Source of the DNA: Buttiauxella agrestis ATCC 33320
GTDB lineage: Bacteria; Pseudomonadota; Gammaproteobacteria; Enterobacterales; Enterobacteriaceae
Length of the DNA stretch: 64,000 bases
Direction of reading: 5' to 3'
Assembly: GCF_000735355.1 (NCBI RefSeq)
Contig: NZ_JMPI01000022.1
Coordinates: 248,025 to 312,024 of the forward strand
Positions 55,182 through 64,000 of the stretch are shown here, in pieces; within the stretch, counting starts at the first letter, position 1; the number at the start of each line of letters is the position of its first letter. Both the position numbers and the translations under genes were made by a program. The notes below the pieces were generated by a model. The model was not told where the DNA came from and did no database searches. It was given only the letters and a program-made list of their open reading frames with translations.

Positions 55182-56318
55182 ATGCATTGCGCGCTATACC
55201 AGGCTAATCGTTGCCGTTCTTGTCAGTGGATTGAACAGCCGATTTCTGAACAGCTCACCGACAAAATGAACGAACTTCAGCAATTACTGGAGGGAGTTGC
55301 GGTGCAAGACTGGCGCGCGCCAATCAGTGGCCCTGAACATGCTTTTCGTAATAAAGCTAAAATGGTGGTCAGCGGCAGCGTAGAAAAGCCGTTGCTTGGC
55401 ATGCTGCACCGCGATGGGACGCCTGAAGATTTAACCGAATGCCCGCTTTATCCTGCCTCTTTCCAGGTGGTTTTTGCCGTACTGAAACCTTTTATTGCTC
55501 GTGCGGGTTTGACGCCCTATAACGTGGCGCGTAAACGTGGCGAACTGAAATATCTGTTGCTGACGGAAAGCCAGTTAGATGGCGGCATGATGCTGCGTTT
55601 TGTATTGCGTTCCGATGCAAAAATTGAGCAGCTGCGTGCGGCGCTGCCATGGCTGCAACAACAACTCCCACAGCTCAAAGTGATTTCCGCCAACATCCAG
55701 CCAGTGCATATGGCGATTATGGAAGGCGAGCAGGAGATTCCGTTCACCGAACAACAATGGCTTGAAGAAAATTTTAACGGCGTGCCGTTATATATCCGCC
55801 CGCAAAGTTTCTTCCAGACTAACCCAACGGTTGCTGCGTCGTTGTATGCCACCGCCCGTGAGTGGGTGCGAGAAATGCCCGTCAAACATATGTGGGATTT
55901 ATTCTGTGGAGTTGGCGGCTTTGGGCTGCACTGCGCCACACCGGATATGAAACTGACTGGAATTGAAATTGCCCCAGAAGCAATTGCCTCAGCTCGCCAA
56001 TCAGCCGAAAAACTCGGCTTAACCGATATTCACTTCCAGGCGCTGGACTCCACGAAATTTGCGACTGAACAGGAAGATATTCCTGACCTGGTTTTAGTGA
56101 ATCCGCCAAGACGTGGCATTGGCCAGGCGCTGTGTTATTTCCTGAACAACATGGCTCCGAAATACATCATCTATTCAAGTTGTAATGCGCAGACGATGGC
56201 GCAGGATATTGCTTCGCTGGCGGAATACCGGGTTGAGAGAGTACAGCTGTTTGATATGTTCCCGCATACGGCGCATTACGAGGTGTTGGCGTTGTTGGTG
56301 CGGCTGCCTTCACCTTAA
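55182..56318 (+). CDS. rlmC: 23S rRNA (uracil(747)-C(5))-methyltransferase RlmC
   Basis: An iron-sulfur SAM-dependent enzyme that makes m5U747 in 23S rRNA. It is 378 residues (375 in E. coli). The [4Fe-4S] cysteines are Cys3, Cys11 and Cys14 ([14 protein letters not shown]) and a fourth near residue 87 (ECPLYP). The SAM motif is [14 protein letters not shown], and the catalytic part has NPPRRGIG and the nucleophilic cysteine in [11 protein letters not shown] 55182 is fixed by the cysteine-rich N-terminus. Confidence 0.96.
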   Translation: MHCALYQANRCRSCQWIEQPISEQLTDKMNELQQLLEGVAVQDWRAPISGPEHAFRNKAKMVVSGSVEKPLLGMLHRDGTPEDLTECPLYPASFQVVFAVLKPFIARAGLTPYNVARKRGELKYLLLTESQLDGGMMLRFVLRSDAKIEQLRAALPWLQQQLPQLKVISANIQPVHMAIMEGEQEIPFTEQQWLEENFNGVPLYIRPQSFFQTNPTVAASLYATAREWVREMPVKHMWDLFCGVGGFGLHCATPDMKLTGIEIAPEAIASARQSAEKLGLTDIHFQALDSTKFATEQEDIPDLVLVNPPRRGIGQALCYFLNNMAPKYIIYSSCNAQTMAQDIASLAEYRVERVQLFDMFPHTAHYEVLALLVRLPSP

Positions 56319-56389
56319 TCTCCAAAACCTGGATAGAAGGAAATCGACTCGTGTGACATCTATCCAGATAAAGAAAATAATATGACCTA

Positions 56390-56839
56390 TCAATTCTCTG
56401 CATTTGGAAATGGCAGTGCTGGAGTATAAGAATCCTGCTGCTCGGGCTGAGTATAAATTGAGTTCTCATACTCTTCCGTTATAGGGAATGTTAAGGTAGC
56501 ACAGATAAGAGGTATAATCAGGCCACACCAGAAAATAGTATGATTACTCTTGGTAATATTATCCCTTTTCCAATAATAAACAGGGGAGAAAAATATCCAT
56601 ATCCAATGTGGTAATTTTGTATATCCGGCCGCGGTTAAATTGATTCGGTCCTTAATAAATAATGTTATAGGCAGGGCGTAACCTATAAGTTGAAGTGAAA
56701 TAAAAATCACAGGGCTTGAATGTAGCTGCAAATAAGTTATTGGAATGAAAAATATCGGACAAAGAACTAGCAGCCAAATATAAAGGTTATTCAAGGGAGG
56801 GCGAGAAGAATTAGATTGTAGAACACTATTATTTTCCAT
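56390..56839 (-). CDS. orphan AT-rich membrane protein
   Basis: A 149-residue protein that I do not recognise. It has four hydrophobic segments (about residues 19-39, 43-62, 78-93 and 104-120), an N-terminal polar region rich in Asn and Ser, and a polar C-terminus (EEYENSIYTQPEQQDS). The tract 56330-57090 is clearly more AT-rich than its surroundings, and the codon choice follows, suggesting acquisition. It sits between rlmC and artJ, which are neighbours in E. coli. A start at ATG 56839 is plausible, though no strong RBS is seen. Confidence 0.65.
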   Translation of the reverse strand: MENNSVLQSNSSRPPLNNLYIWLLVLCPIFFIPITYLQLHSSPVIFISLQLIGYALPITLFIKDRINLTAAGYTKLPHWIWIFFSPVYYWKRDNITKSNHTIFWCGLIIPLICATLTFPITEEYENSIYTQPEQQDSYTPALPFPNAEN

Positions 56840-57092
56840 TTAAATCATCCATGTAAAATTCTGTCATGTATTTTACATAGATAATTTATCTAGTGCAAAA
56901 ACGTCACACCCACTATTAACTGGATGTAATTTAAGTAAAAATACGTATTTTTTCATTTTTCAAATGTACGAATTCAGATTGTACATTTATACTTTAAATG
57001 ATTGGGTCTACTTCATCAGCACGATACTTGTGAGAATATCGGCCAGAAGGTAAAAACACAATCTGGCCTGGATATTTAGAACATGTAAATAA

Positions 57093-57824
57093 TTACTGCG
57101 GGAACCACTGGTCGCTAATCTTCTGATAAGTCCCGTCAGCTTTAATCGCTGCCAGCGCGGTATTCAGTTTGGTCAGCAATGCCTTGTTATCCGGGCGAAC
57201 CGCAATCCCCAGGCCCGTACCGAAGTATTCTGCATCAGTCACGTGCTCGCCCACCGTCCCTAACTGCGGGTTGGTTTTCAGCCATTCATTAACGACAGCC
57301 GTGTCGCCAAATACGCCATCAATACGCCCATTTTTCAGGTCGATAATCGCATTCTGGTAGCTATCGTAAGAAACGGTTTTAATTTCCGGATGTTTATCCT
57401 GGAGATATTTCTGATGTGTGGTGCCGTTTTCCATGCCGATACGTTTGCCTTTCAGTTCGTCAAAAGATTTAAACGCCCCTTTTTTGGCAATCACCACCGC
57501 TGAGTTGGCATAGTACGGTGCAGTGAAGGAAACTTGTTTGCTGCGTTCAGGGGTAATATCCATGCCGGAAATGACGGCATCGTATTTACGGAATTTAAGC
57601 GACGGGATCAGGCTGTCAAATGCATGGTTAGTGAATGTGCATTCAGCTTGCATTTGTTTGCATAAAGCTTTTGCCAGGTCGATATCAAAACCGACAATCT
57701 GATTATTGGCATCCAGCGATTCAAATGGCGGATAAGTCGCCGAAGAACCAAAGTTGATTTTGTCGGCCGCAGCCACGTTGAATGCGGCTGTGGCGAACAG
57801 TGCGGCCAAAATAAACTTCTTCAT
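57093..57824 (-). CDS. artJ: L-arginine-binding periplasmic protein ArtJ
   Basis: A periplasmic receptor specific for arginine, which delivers to the ArtPQM importer. It is 243 residues, as in E. coli. The signal peptide is about 19 residues (FNVAA|ADK), and the mature protein has SSATYPPFESLD, ISGMDITPERSKQV and FGDTAVVNEW of the family. ATG 57824 matches E. coli; a further 18 codons upstream are not conserved. It is a separate unit from artPIQM, with two ARG boxes upstream. Confidence 0.96.
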   Translation of the reverse strand: MKKFILAALFATAAFNVAAADKINFGSSATYPPFESLDANNQIVGFDIDLAKALCKQMQAECTFTNHAFDSLIPSLKFRKYDAVISGMDITPERSKQVSFTAPYYANSAVVIAKKGAFKSFDELKGKRIGMENGTTHQKYLQDKHPEIKTVSYDSYQNAIIDLKNGRIDGVFGDTAVVNEWLKTNPQLGTVGEHVTDAEYFGTGLGIAVRPDNKALLTKLNTALAAIKADGTYQKISDQWFPQ

Positions 57825-57892
57825 GTGTGTAGCTCCTGTCTGTCGTGTTTTATTGTATTCACCGTTTTCCGGCGTCAAAAAATCATGCCAGT

Positions 57893-57931
57893 AAATGAAT
57901 TTATATGCAAATTAAATGTATAATTATATTT
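57893..57931. promoter_or_regulatory. pair of ARG boxes ahead of artJ
   Basis: Two 18-bp ArgR sites three bases apart: AAATGAATTTATATGCAA (57893-57910) and AAATGTATAATTATATTT (57914-57931). The three-base spacing is that of paired ARG boxes bound by the ArgR hexamer. They lie 69-107 bases ahead of the artJ ATG. Confidence 0.75.
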
Positions 57932-57941
57932 GTCGGGATAT

Positions 57942-57970
57942 AAAAAAGGCGGGGAATTCCCCGCCGTTTT
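57942..57970 (-). terminator. terminator of artPIQM
   Basis: A perfect GGCGGGGAATTCCCCGCC dyad with T-run on the minus strand, 18 bases after the artM stop. Flanking A- and T-tracts make it work in both directions. Confidence 0.9.
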
Positions 57971-57987
57971 CTATGATTCGCTATCGT

Positions 57988-58656
57988 TTAATTTCGACGT
58001 TCAAATGCCAGAGCGCGACGTTCTACCACACGCATTATGAGCGTCAGTAAACCGTTCACGACCAGATAAACCAGGCCTGCGGCACCGAACACCATCACAT
58101 CGTAAGTCCGTCCATACAGCAACTGCCCGTGGCCCATCACTTCCATCAGCGTAATGGTGTACGCCAGCGAAGTACTTTTAAACACTAAAACCACTTCGTT
58201 CGAGTACGACGATAGTGCGCGTTTAAATGCATAAGGAAGCAAAATGGCGAGCGTATCCTTTTTGCTCATTCCCAATGCGCCACACGATTGCCACTGCCCC
58301 TCAGGAATCGCGCGAATAGCCCCGTAAAACAGTTGTGTGGTGTAAGCCGCACTGTTTAACGAAAGGGCAATCAATGCACACAACCACGGCTCAGAAAGCA
58401 GATGCCACAACACAGGGTAATTTTGAATCGACGGGAATTGACCTGGGCCGTAGTAAATAAGGAAGATTTGCACCAGCAAAGGCGTACCAGTAAACAGGGT
58501 GATGTAGGCACGTACAATATGAACCAATACCGGTGTTTTCAGCGTCAAAACGATGGTGAAAAACAGCGATAAAATCAACGCGACCACAATTGACGCTACG
58601 GTCAGAGTCAGGCTGGTATGCAGGCCTTTAAACAGTTCCGGTAAATACTCAAGCAT
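57988..58656 (-). CDS. artM: arginine ABC transporter permease ArtM
   Basis: An inner-membrane permease of the arginine importer, 222 residues as in E. coli, with five hydrophobic segments and a coupling loop near residue 135 (CGALGMSKKDTLAILLPYA). It forms a heterodimer with ArtQ. The start shares one base with the artQ stop. Last gene of artP-artI-artQ-artM. Confidence 0.96.
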   Translation of the reverse strand: MLEYLPELFKGLHTSLTLTVASIVVALILSLFFTIVLTLKTPVLVHIVRAYITLFTGTPLLVQIFLIYYGPGQFPSIQNYPVLWHLLSEPWLCALIALSLNSAAYTTQLFYGAIRAIPEGQWQSCGALGMSKKDTLAILLPYAFKRALSSYSNEVVLVFKSTSLAYTITLMEVMGHGQLLYGRTYDVMVFGAAGLVYLVVNGLLTLIMRVVERRALAFERRN

Positions 58657-59372
58657 CAGCCGGGTCTCCGTTCAAAACGAGTCGCTCTCTGGTCAATACG
58701 TTTGAGCACGTACTGGCTGATGAGGGTGATCACGAGGTAGATCGCGGCAGCGACCACATACCAGGTAAATGGCTCCTGGGTACGGGTGGCGATACTCTTG
58801 GTTTGTAACATCAAATCATTGACGCTTATCAGCGAAACCAGCGCGGTATCTTTAAGCAAAACTAACCACTGGTTGCCTAAACCTGGCAGCGCATGGCGCC
58901 ACATTTGCGGCATCACCAGACGGAAGAAAATGGCTGCTTTCGATAAACCTAATGCCTGGCCGGACTCCCATTGCCCAATTGGTACGGCTTTGAGTGCGCC
59001 ACGCAAAGTTTGCGAAGCATAAGCCGAGTAGAGCAAGGAAAGTGCAATGACGCCGCACAGGAACGGGCTGACATCGAAATTCTCGATCTGTAATTGGATG
59101 GGGATCTGCGCAAAACCGAGATTGAGCGTGAAGCCATCTGAGAGGATAAGCAGTAACTGTGAGGAGCCGAAATAAATAAACAGCACCACCAGAATTTCAG
59201 GTAAGCCGCGCAGCACCGTCACCCAAGCTGAACCCAGCCAGGCTATCGGACGCCATTTTGCAGACTCCCATACGGCAAAAATCATCGCCAGAGCCAGGCC
59301 GATGATTAGCGCACAAACGGCAAGGCCGACGGTCATCCCGGCGGCGCTTGCTAAAGTAAACATTTCGTTCAT
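58656..59372 (-). CDS. artQ: arginine ABC transporter permease ArtQ
   Basis: The partner permease of ArtM, 238 residues as in E. coli, with five hydrophobic segments and the coupling loop [19 protein letters not shown]. It lies five bases after artI and overlaps artM by one base. Confidence 0.96.
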   Translation of the reverse strand: MNEMFTLASAAGMTVGLAVCALIIGLALAMIFAVWESAKWRPIAWLGSAWVTVLRGLPEILVVLFIYFGSSQLLLILSDGFTLNLGFAQIPIQLQIENFDVSPFLCGVIALSLLYSAYASQTLRGALKAVPIGQWESGQALGLSKAAIFFRLVMPQMWRHALPGLGNQWLVLLKDTALVSLISVNDLMLQTKSIATRTQEPFTWYVVAAAIYLVITLISQYVLKRIDQRATRFERRPG

Positions 59373-59377
59373 TCAGA

Positions 59378-60109
59378 TTACTTCTGGAACCATTTTTCGT
59401 AGATGGTTTTGTAGGTACCATCTTGCTTCACTTTTTCAAGTGCAGTGTTGAACTTCGCCTGCAGGTCAGTGTTGCCCTGACGAACAGCGATGCCCAGGCC
59501 TGTACCGAAGTAGTCTTTATCCGTAACTTTATCGCCAATGGCGGCTAGTTTAGGATCGGCTTTCAGCCATTCGGTAACGACAGCAGTGTCACCAAATACC
59601 GCGTCAATACGGCCACTTTCCATATCCAGCTTGGCATTCATGTAGCTGTCGTAAGGAACGGTGGTGATTTCTGGATGTTTATCCATGATAAATTTCTGGT
59701 GCGTGGAGCCGTTCTGCATACCCACTTTTTTGCCTTTCAGCGCACTGATATCAGCAATTTTGCCTTTCTGGCCGACAAACAGCGCAGAGTTTTCATAGTA
59801 TGGGGTGCTGAAAAGTACCTGTTTTTCACGCTCTGGGGTGATATCCATACCTGAGATTACCGCGTCGATACGGCGGAATTTCAAACTTGGGATCAGACTA
59901 TCAAATGCTTGATTACTGAAAGTACAGGTTGCATCGATCTCTTTACACAACGCATTGGCTAAATCGACATCAAAACCAACAATCTTGTTACTGGCATCCA
60001 TCGATTCAAACGGAGGGTAAGACGCTTCCATAGCAAAACGAATAGTTTGTGCAGCCGACGCGGAAAGGCTCAGGCTGGCTAATAATGTGGCAAGCAGAAC
60101 TTTTTTCAT
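59378..60109 (-). CDS. artI: arginine-transport periplasmic binding protein ArtI
   Basis: A paralogue of ArtJ within the artPIQM operon; its ligand in E. coli is less certain than that of ArtJ. It is 243 residues with a 19-residue signal peptide (LSLSASA|AQT). The mature protein shares MEASYPPFESMDASN and ISGMDITPEREKQV with ArtJ. ATG 60109 is by match; the longer upstream frame overlaps artP. Confidence 0.95.
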   Translation of the reverse strand: MKKVLLATLLASLSLSASAAQTIRFAMEASYPPFESMDASNKIVGFDVDLANALCKEIDATCTFSNQAFDSLIPSLKFRRIDAVISGMDITPEREKQVLFSTPYYENSALFVGQKGKIADISALKGKKVGMQNGSTHQKFIMDKHPEITTVPYDSYMNAKLDMESGRIDAVFGDTAVVTEWLKADPKLAAIGDKVTDKDYFGTGLGIAVRQGNTDLQAKFNTALEKVKQDGTYKTIYEKWFQK

Positions 60110-60128
60110 GGTTATTTTCCCGGATACA

Positions 60129-60857
60129 TCAGTGTGACAGATAGAATTTAAACGCTTCGGTCTGTGGTTTTGCGAAGCAACTCGCATCACCTTGCTCGAC
60201 GATGTGGCCATTTTCCATGTAAACCACACGGCTTGCGGTTTTACGCGCAACTTCCACTTCGTGGGTCACGATGACCTGAGTGATGTTGGTTTCTGCCAAC
60301 TCACGAATGATGCTGACGATCTGCGCGGTGATTTCCGGATCCAGTGCTGCGGTGGGTTCATCGAACAGCAGGATCTGTGGTTCCATCATCAAGGCACGTG
60401 CAATCGCGACACGCTGCTGCTGGCCACCGGAAAGGTGCAGCGGATAGCGGTCCATATACGGTTTCAGGCGTAAACGCTCAAGCAGTTTGTCGGCACGCTG
60501 ACGCGCTTCATCTTTGCTGATCCCCAGAACGCGACAAGGCGCTTCCATCAGGTTTTGCAGCACAGTGAGATGAGGCCAAAGATTATATTGCTGGAACACC
60601 ATGCCAACATTGCGACGCAATTCACGAATGGCTTTATCGCCAGGCGCTTTTGCAAAGTCAAAATGGTTATCCGCAATGGTGAGTTGCCCGGAGTGCGGCA
60701 TCTCAAGCAGATTGAGTACGCGCAGAAGCGAGCTTTTACCTGCGCCGCTTGGACCAAGCAGCACCAGCGTTTCGCCCTGTGGGCAACTAAGGGTGATATC
60801 GAACAGCGCCTGGTGTGCGCCGTAAAAACAATTAATGCCGTTTAGTTGAATACTCAT
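60129..60857 (-). CDS. artP: arginine ABC transporter ATP-binding protein ArtP
   Basis: The ATPase of the arginine importer, 242 residues as in E. coli. Walker A is GPSGAGKSS (residues 35-43), signature [10 protein letters not shown], Walker B ILLFDEP and switch histidine VTHEVEVA. First gene of artPIQM, with ARG-box-like sites upstream. Confidence 0.96.
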   Translation of the reverse strand: MSIQLNGINCFYGAHQALFDITLSCPQGETLVLLGPSGAGKSSLLRVLNLLEMPHSGQLTIADNHFDFAKAPGDKAIRELRRNVGMVFQQYNLWPHLTVLQNLMEAPCRVLGISKDEARQRADKLLERLRLKPYMDRYPLHLSGGQQQRVAIARALMMEPQILLFDEPTAALDPEITAQIVSIIRELAETNITQVIVTHEVEVARKTASRVVYMENGHIVEQGDASCFAKPQTEAFKFYLSH

Positions 60858-60864
60858 GCGCATA

Positions 60865-60919
60865 AGTTGAATAGCAATTGAAGCCGCAAAGGGTACCTTT
60901 AACAGAATAGTTATGCAAT
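60865..60919. promoter_or_regulatory. ARG-box-like sites ahead of artP
   Basis: AGTTGAATAGCAATTGAA (60865-60882) has one mismatch from the TGAAT-N4-ATTCA core, and ACAGAATAGTTATGCAAT (60902-60919) has two. They lie 8-62 bases ahead of the artP ATG. Their 19-base separation differs from the usual three, so cooperative ArgR binding is less sure. Confidence 0.5.
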
Positions 60920-61086
60920 CTTTGTGCGTTAAAACCTAAAAATAACTACTCACATGCATTAAAGGTAGCACAATATAGCGGGGCGGGGTGAAGGCAAGAA
61001 TAAATGTCGGAGTTATGTCAAAACTCCAGACTATTTACATGGGTTATGAATTTCACCCCGCCGATTGCGTGAATATTAGACAGTTG

Positions 61087-61614
61087 TTAGTTGGTTTCTA
61101 TTGCCTGACGCAGGCTACCTGAAGGTGCGTGGCTGTTTTCGCCTAAATAACGCACGTCATCCACTGCCCAGCACTGACCCTCACGAATCATCAATACTTC
61201 ATCGTTCCAGCTTTGACTGCCTTTAGTCAGTTTCACACGCAACGGAATATTCCGTGCGTCGGTGTTGGGAATGGTTGATGCAGAAGCCACTTCGGCTGTG
61301 TCCGCGCCGTCTGCATTGCTGGTAAACATATTGCTGCGCATAAATTCATTCTGCGCGTTTGGCGAAGCGCTGGCTTTCTGGAGTTGCTGCGCCAGAGAAT
61401 CACTCATATAAGGACGTAAGCCGGTAATGGCGCTGCTGCCCTGGGTTTTATGGGTTAATTGATAATCGTAAAATTTCTGTGCCACGCTATCCGGGCCGCC
61501 CTCAATACAAGGGCCGCTGCGGGTGCCAATATCTTTAAAAGCGGGAGTAACGGGGGTAGTACAGGCCGTGAGGAGCAGAGCGCACGGAAGAAGAACCAAA
61601 ACTGAGCTGCGCAT
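61087..61614 (-). CDS. ybjP: lipoprotein YbjP
   Basis: A 175-residue lipoprotein (171 in E. coli) of unknown function. The lipobox LLLTAC places the lipidated cysteine at residue 18. The mature part is a DUF3828-like domain (VAQKFYDYQLTHKTQG...CWAVDDVRYLGE). It reads away from artP on the same strand, 229 bases upstream, and is followed on its 5' side by an ERIC. Confidence 0.92.
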   Translation of the reverse strand: MRSSVLVLLPCALLLTACTTPVTPAFKDIGTRSGPCIEGGPDSVAQKFYDYQLTHKTQGSSAITGLRPYMSDSLAQQLQKASASPNAQNEFMRSNMFTSNADGADTAEVASASTIPNTDARNIPLRVKLTKGSQSWNDEVLMIREGQCWAVDDVRYLGENSHAPSGSLRQAIETN

Positions 61615-61670
61615 TTTTATTTCCTTATTTTCTCAGGAGGACTCACTTAGCATAGCGTATCGCTGTCAAA

Positions 61671-61792
61671 ACCCGTCATACTTCGAGCTGCCTCTTTGTT
61701 GGCTGCGCGAACTCACCCGAATCACTTAGTTTACTAAGCTCGTCGGGATTCGTTTACTTGCCGCTGCGATGCCGCTCGAATTATTTAGGGTT
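61671..61792. repeat. ERIC (IRU) repeat, copy 2
   Basis: Begins ACCCGTCATACTTCGAGCTG, with central CACTTAGTTTACTAAGCTCG and end CTCGAATTATTTAGGGTT, i.e. the inverse orientation of the copy at 737-857. It fills most of the gap between the divergent ybjP and amiD, where E. coli has ybjQ. Confidence 0.93.
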
Positions 61793-61827
61793 TAATATGT
61801 TGATTCAAAAAAGAGAGAGGGAAGCGA

Positions 61828-62673
61828 ATGCAGTGGCGAATTAGCCTGATCATTTTCGTAGCTTTGCTGGTGGGGTGCTCCAGTAAGCCTGAAGTTGTTG
61901 AAAAAACCGTTGTCGATAAAGGCGATTTTAAAGTCGACACCAGCCACACCGCGAGGAATGCCTATCCACGGGTAAAAGTGTTGGTTATTCACTACACCGC
62001 CGATGACTTTGCCGGTTCGCTAACCACTTTAACTGAACAAAATGTCAGTTCACATTATCTCATTCCTGACACCCCTCCGGTATCTGGCGGCAAGCCTGTT
62101 ATCTGGCAATTAGTGCCTGAGAGCGAATTGGCGTGGCACGCAGGAGTGAGTTTTTGGCGTGGCGCAACGCGGATTAATGACACCTCGATTGGTATCGAGC
62201 TTGAGAATAAAGGTTTTACGCGTCAGGGCCGTGGAAAGCAGTTTTATCCCTTCAATGCTCCGCAGATCTCGGTGCTGGAGAAACTGGCGAAAGTGATTAT
62301 CGCTCGTTATCAAATCCAACCGCAAAATGTTGTCGCCCATGCGGATATTGCTCCGCAACGTAAAGTTGACCCAGGTCCGCTATTCCCATGGCAGCAATTG
62401 GCTCAACAGGGCGTGGGTGCCTGGCCGGATGCAAACAGAGTAGCCTTTTATCTGAATGGTCGTGGGCCTTACCAACCGGTGGACAGGCGAGGTCTGCTGG
62501 ATTTGCTATCGCGTTATGGTTATCAGGTGACGCCTGATATGGCGTGGGAGCAGCAAAAGAGAGTGATCCAGGCTTTCCAGATGCACTTCCGCCCAACGAA
62601 ATATTCCGGTGATGCGGATGCGCAAACTGAGGCAATAGCGGAAGCGCTACTTGAAAAATACGGGCAAGGTTGA
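61828..62673 (+). CDS. amiD: N-acetylmuramoyl-L-alanine amidase AmiD
   Basis: An outer-membrane-anchored zinc amidase of the amidase-2 family, which cuts muropeptides including anhydro forms. It is 281 residues (276 in E. coli). The lipobox LLVGC gives lipidated Cys17. Zinc ligands are His55 (VIHYTADD) and the later His and Asp in VVAHADIAPQRKVDPG. A C-terminal peptidoglycan-binding-type helical domain follows (QVTPDMAWEQQKRVIQAFQM). Its stop codon abuts that of the convergent ybjS. Confidence 0.95.
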   Translation: MQWRISLIIFVALLVGCSSKPEVVEKTVVDKGDFKVDTSHTARNAYPRVKVLVIHYTADDFAGSLTTLTEQNVSSHYLIPDTPPVSGGKPVIWQLVPESELAWHAGVSFWRGATRINDTSIGIELENKGFTRQGRGKQFYPFNAPQISVLEKLAKVIIARYQIQPQNVVAHADIAPQRKVDPGPLFPWQQLAQQGVGAWPDANRVAFYLNGRGPYQPVDRRGLLDLLSRYGYQVTPDMAWEQQKRVIQAFQMHFRPTKYSGDADAQTEAIAEALLEKYGQG

Positions 62674-63684
62674 TTAGCGATGCAATAACGTACCGTGGTC
62701 ACGCAGCCAGAGCGCGGTACGCCGGATACCTTCATCAAGCGTAACAACAGGCTGATAACCTAATTCTGTTTCAGCGCGTGTCGTATCGAGCGTTAAATCA
62801 AAATTAAGCTTCGACACGCCGTAGTGAGTGAGCACCGGTTCTTTGGCTGATTTACTGCCAAAACGCTCCATGCTTCGGGCAATCATATCCAGCATCGGAT
62901 ACGGTACCGAACGGATCCTGCATTGAATGTCTAATTCATCAATCAGCTTTTGCACGATAACCCGCAGCGGGCGAGCTTCCATGTTAGTGATGTTGTAGGC
63001 GCGCCCAGATGGCTGTGATTCGCACTGAGTTGCGAGCCACATCGCATGTACGGCATTTTCGATATAAGTCATATCGACCATCGCATCACCACCGCGCGGT
63101 AACAGCACGCTGCCGTAATGGCGCATCATCTGTACCAGACGTGGGAAGAAGACTTTGTCGTGCGGGCCGAACAAACTTTGCGGACGCAGAATCGTAAAGC
63201 GCGTGTGCGGATTCGATTGTGCCAGCAGCTGAATCACTTCTTCGCTGGCGGCTTTGCTGCGGGCAAATTCGTTGGCAAAGCGCACCGGACGGAAGTCCTC
63301 GCTGATATTGCGATGATGGTGATAATCAAAATAGAGTGAAGGTGAGGAAATATGCACAAAGTTGCGCACCCCCCACGCCACTGCCCATTCACCTAAGCGG
63401 CGAGTTGCGCGAACATTGGCGAGATCAAATGCTTCCTGTGTCCCCCACGGGGAAGTAAAGCTTGAGCAATGCCAGAGCGTGTCAACATCGGCCAGCATCA
63501 CTTTGGCCTGCGAGGAAACCAGTTCCGTCAGGTCGGCATGGACGAACTCGGCACCCATTTTTTCCAGCAGTTTGCCCATGGCTTCATTGCGCCCGGTTGC
63601 CCGTACGCTGATGCCTTTTGCGCGAAGAAATTCGACCGCGTTTCGGCCTAAACCGCTGGTGGCGCCCGTTACCAGTACCTTCAT
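62674..63684 (-). CDS. ybjS: NAD(P)-dependent epimerase/dehydratase-like YbjS
   Basis: An extended short-chain dehydrogenase-like protein, 336 residues (337 in E. coli), of unknown substrate. The NAD(P) motif is [15 protein letters not shown] (residues 5-19). SSPSLYF carries the likely catalytic serine and tyrosine region, and a hydrophobic [12 protein letters not shown] stretch is near the C-terminus. ATG 63684 ([13 protein letters not shown]) matches E. coli exactly, so the longer upstream frame is rejected. ybjT follows 91 bases upstream in the same direction. Confidence 0.94.
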   Translation of the reverse strand: MKVLVTGATSGLGRNAVEFLRAKGISVRATGRNEAMGKLLEKMGAEFVHADLTELVSSQAKVMLADVDTLWHCSSFTSPWGTQEAFDLANVRATRRLGEWAVAWGVRNFVHISSPSLYFDYHHHRNISEDFRPVRFANEFARSKAASEEVIQLLAQSNPHTRFTILRPQSLFGPHDKVFFPRLVQMMRHYGSVLLPRGGDAMVDMTYIENAVHAMWLATQCESQPSGRAYNITNMEARPLRVIVQKLIDELDIQCRIRSVPYPMLDMIARSMERFGSKSAKEPVLTHYGVSKLNFDLTLDTTRAETELGYQPVVTLDEGIRRTALWLRDHGTLLHR

Positions 63685-63775
63685 GTCGACCAACTCATGA
63701 TAATTGAGATTTACGCTGCGCATTTTTCCGTGAAATGGCAGCGCTTGCAATGGGGAAAGCTAAAGATTAGGACTC

Positions 63776-64000
63776 TTAACGGACTTTATGTGCAGATTGT
63801 TCGGAAAGCTGGCAAATCCGTCGGGCCATGCCGCGGAAAATGAACAGATGCGCGGGGATCATGACCAACCAGTAGAACAAACCTGCTGTTCCATGCGGAT
63901 GCCACCAGGCGCGAACATCCAGCGTGCGATGTTGGCCGTGGTCACGCAAAGTGAAAGAAAGTCGCCCAAGTCCGGGGGCTTTCATGCCAAACAATAGCGT
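63776..64000 (-). CDS. ybjT: YbjT C-terminal part, cut by the window edge
   Basis: The last 74 codons, open to the window end and closing at TAA 63776. The visible sequence ([18 protein letters not shown], then [31 protein letters not shown]) fits the DUF2867 end of E. coli YbjT, an SDR-related protein of about 476 residues located next to ybjS. A hydrophobic segment ([15 protein letters not shown]) is near the end. Function unknown. Confidence 0.88.
   Translation of the reverse strand, partial: TLLFGMKAPGLGRLSFTLRDHGQHRTLDVRAWWHPHGTAGLFYWLVMIPAHLFIFRGMARRICQLSEQSAHKVR

Noticed and set aside
57043-57075. GGCCAGA...TCTGGCC stem after artJ as a terminator
   Set aside because: The loop is long and no T-run follows on the minus strand.

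Overview
The window is a chromosomal segment of a member of the Enterobacteriaceae (Escherichia/Enterobacter/Buttiauxella-like; the genus cannot be fixed from the sequence alone). Almost every gene is a close, usually full-length match to an Escherichia coli K-12 family, and enterobacterial hallmarks are present: ERIC and REP elements, the sRNA RybB with a sigma-E promoter, MntS/MntR, ARG boxes and an NtrC/sigma-54 control region. The two ends of the window are both in genes (pbpG at the left, ybjT at the right). No rRNA, tRNA, CRISPR array, prophage or intact insertion sequence was seen.

Layout. 1-10.6 kb follows the E. coli pbpG-dld-bglX-osmF/yehYXW-yohO-mlrA block. At 10.7 kb it joins roxA and then dinG-ybiB-ybiJ, which are far apart in E. 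coli. 15.6-24.1 kb is an accessory insertion between ybiJ and mcbA: a transposase-derived DNA-binding protein, a four-gene PTS/glycosylasparaginase/aminopeptidase operon and a three-gene TRAP transporter. 24.1-37.8 kb is the rlmF-ybiO-glnHPQ-dps-rhtA-ompX-opgE-mntSR-ybiR block. 37.8-43.8 kb is ybjIJ-rcdA-rybB-ybjLM-grxA, with the remains of a short-chain dehydrogenase. ybjC-nfsA is then separated from rimK-ybjN by a xanthosine island (xapABR) and a 144-bp palindromic element. 50.3-64 kb is potFGHI-ybjO-rlmC-artJ/artPIQM-ybjP-amiD-ybjS-ybjT, with an AT-rich orphan membrane gene between rlmC and artJ.

How the genes work together. Much of the window is solute uptake: an osmoprotectant-type ABC system (OsmF-YehYXW), glutamine (GlnHPQ), putrescine (PotFGHI), arginine (ArtJ, ArtPIQM), a TRAP system, xanthosine (XapB) and a PTS. 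Stress and envelope functions make up most of the rest (Dps, GrxA, NfsA, DinG, OmpX, YbiO, AmiD, PbpG, OpgE), together with ribosome modification (RoxA, RlmF, RlmC, RimK).

The most interesting candidate for an undescribed system is the operon at 16,729-20,759. A cellobiose/chitobiose-class PTS (IIC and IIB) is transcribed with a cytoplasmic glycosylasparaginase, whose substrate-binding residues are all conserved, and an M17 aminopeptidase. The simplest reading is phosphorylating import of GlcNAc-asparagine or small N-glycopeptide remnants followed by intracellular trimming and cleavage. A CRP-like site and a separate operator-like palindrome lie just upstream.
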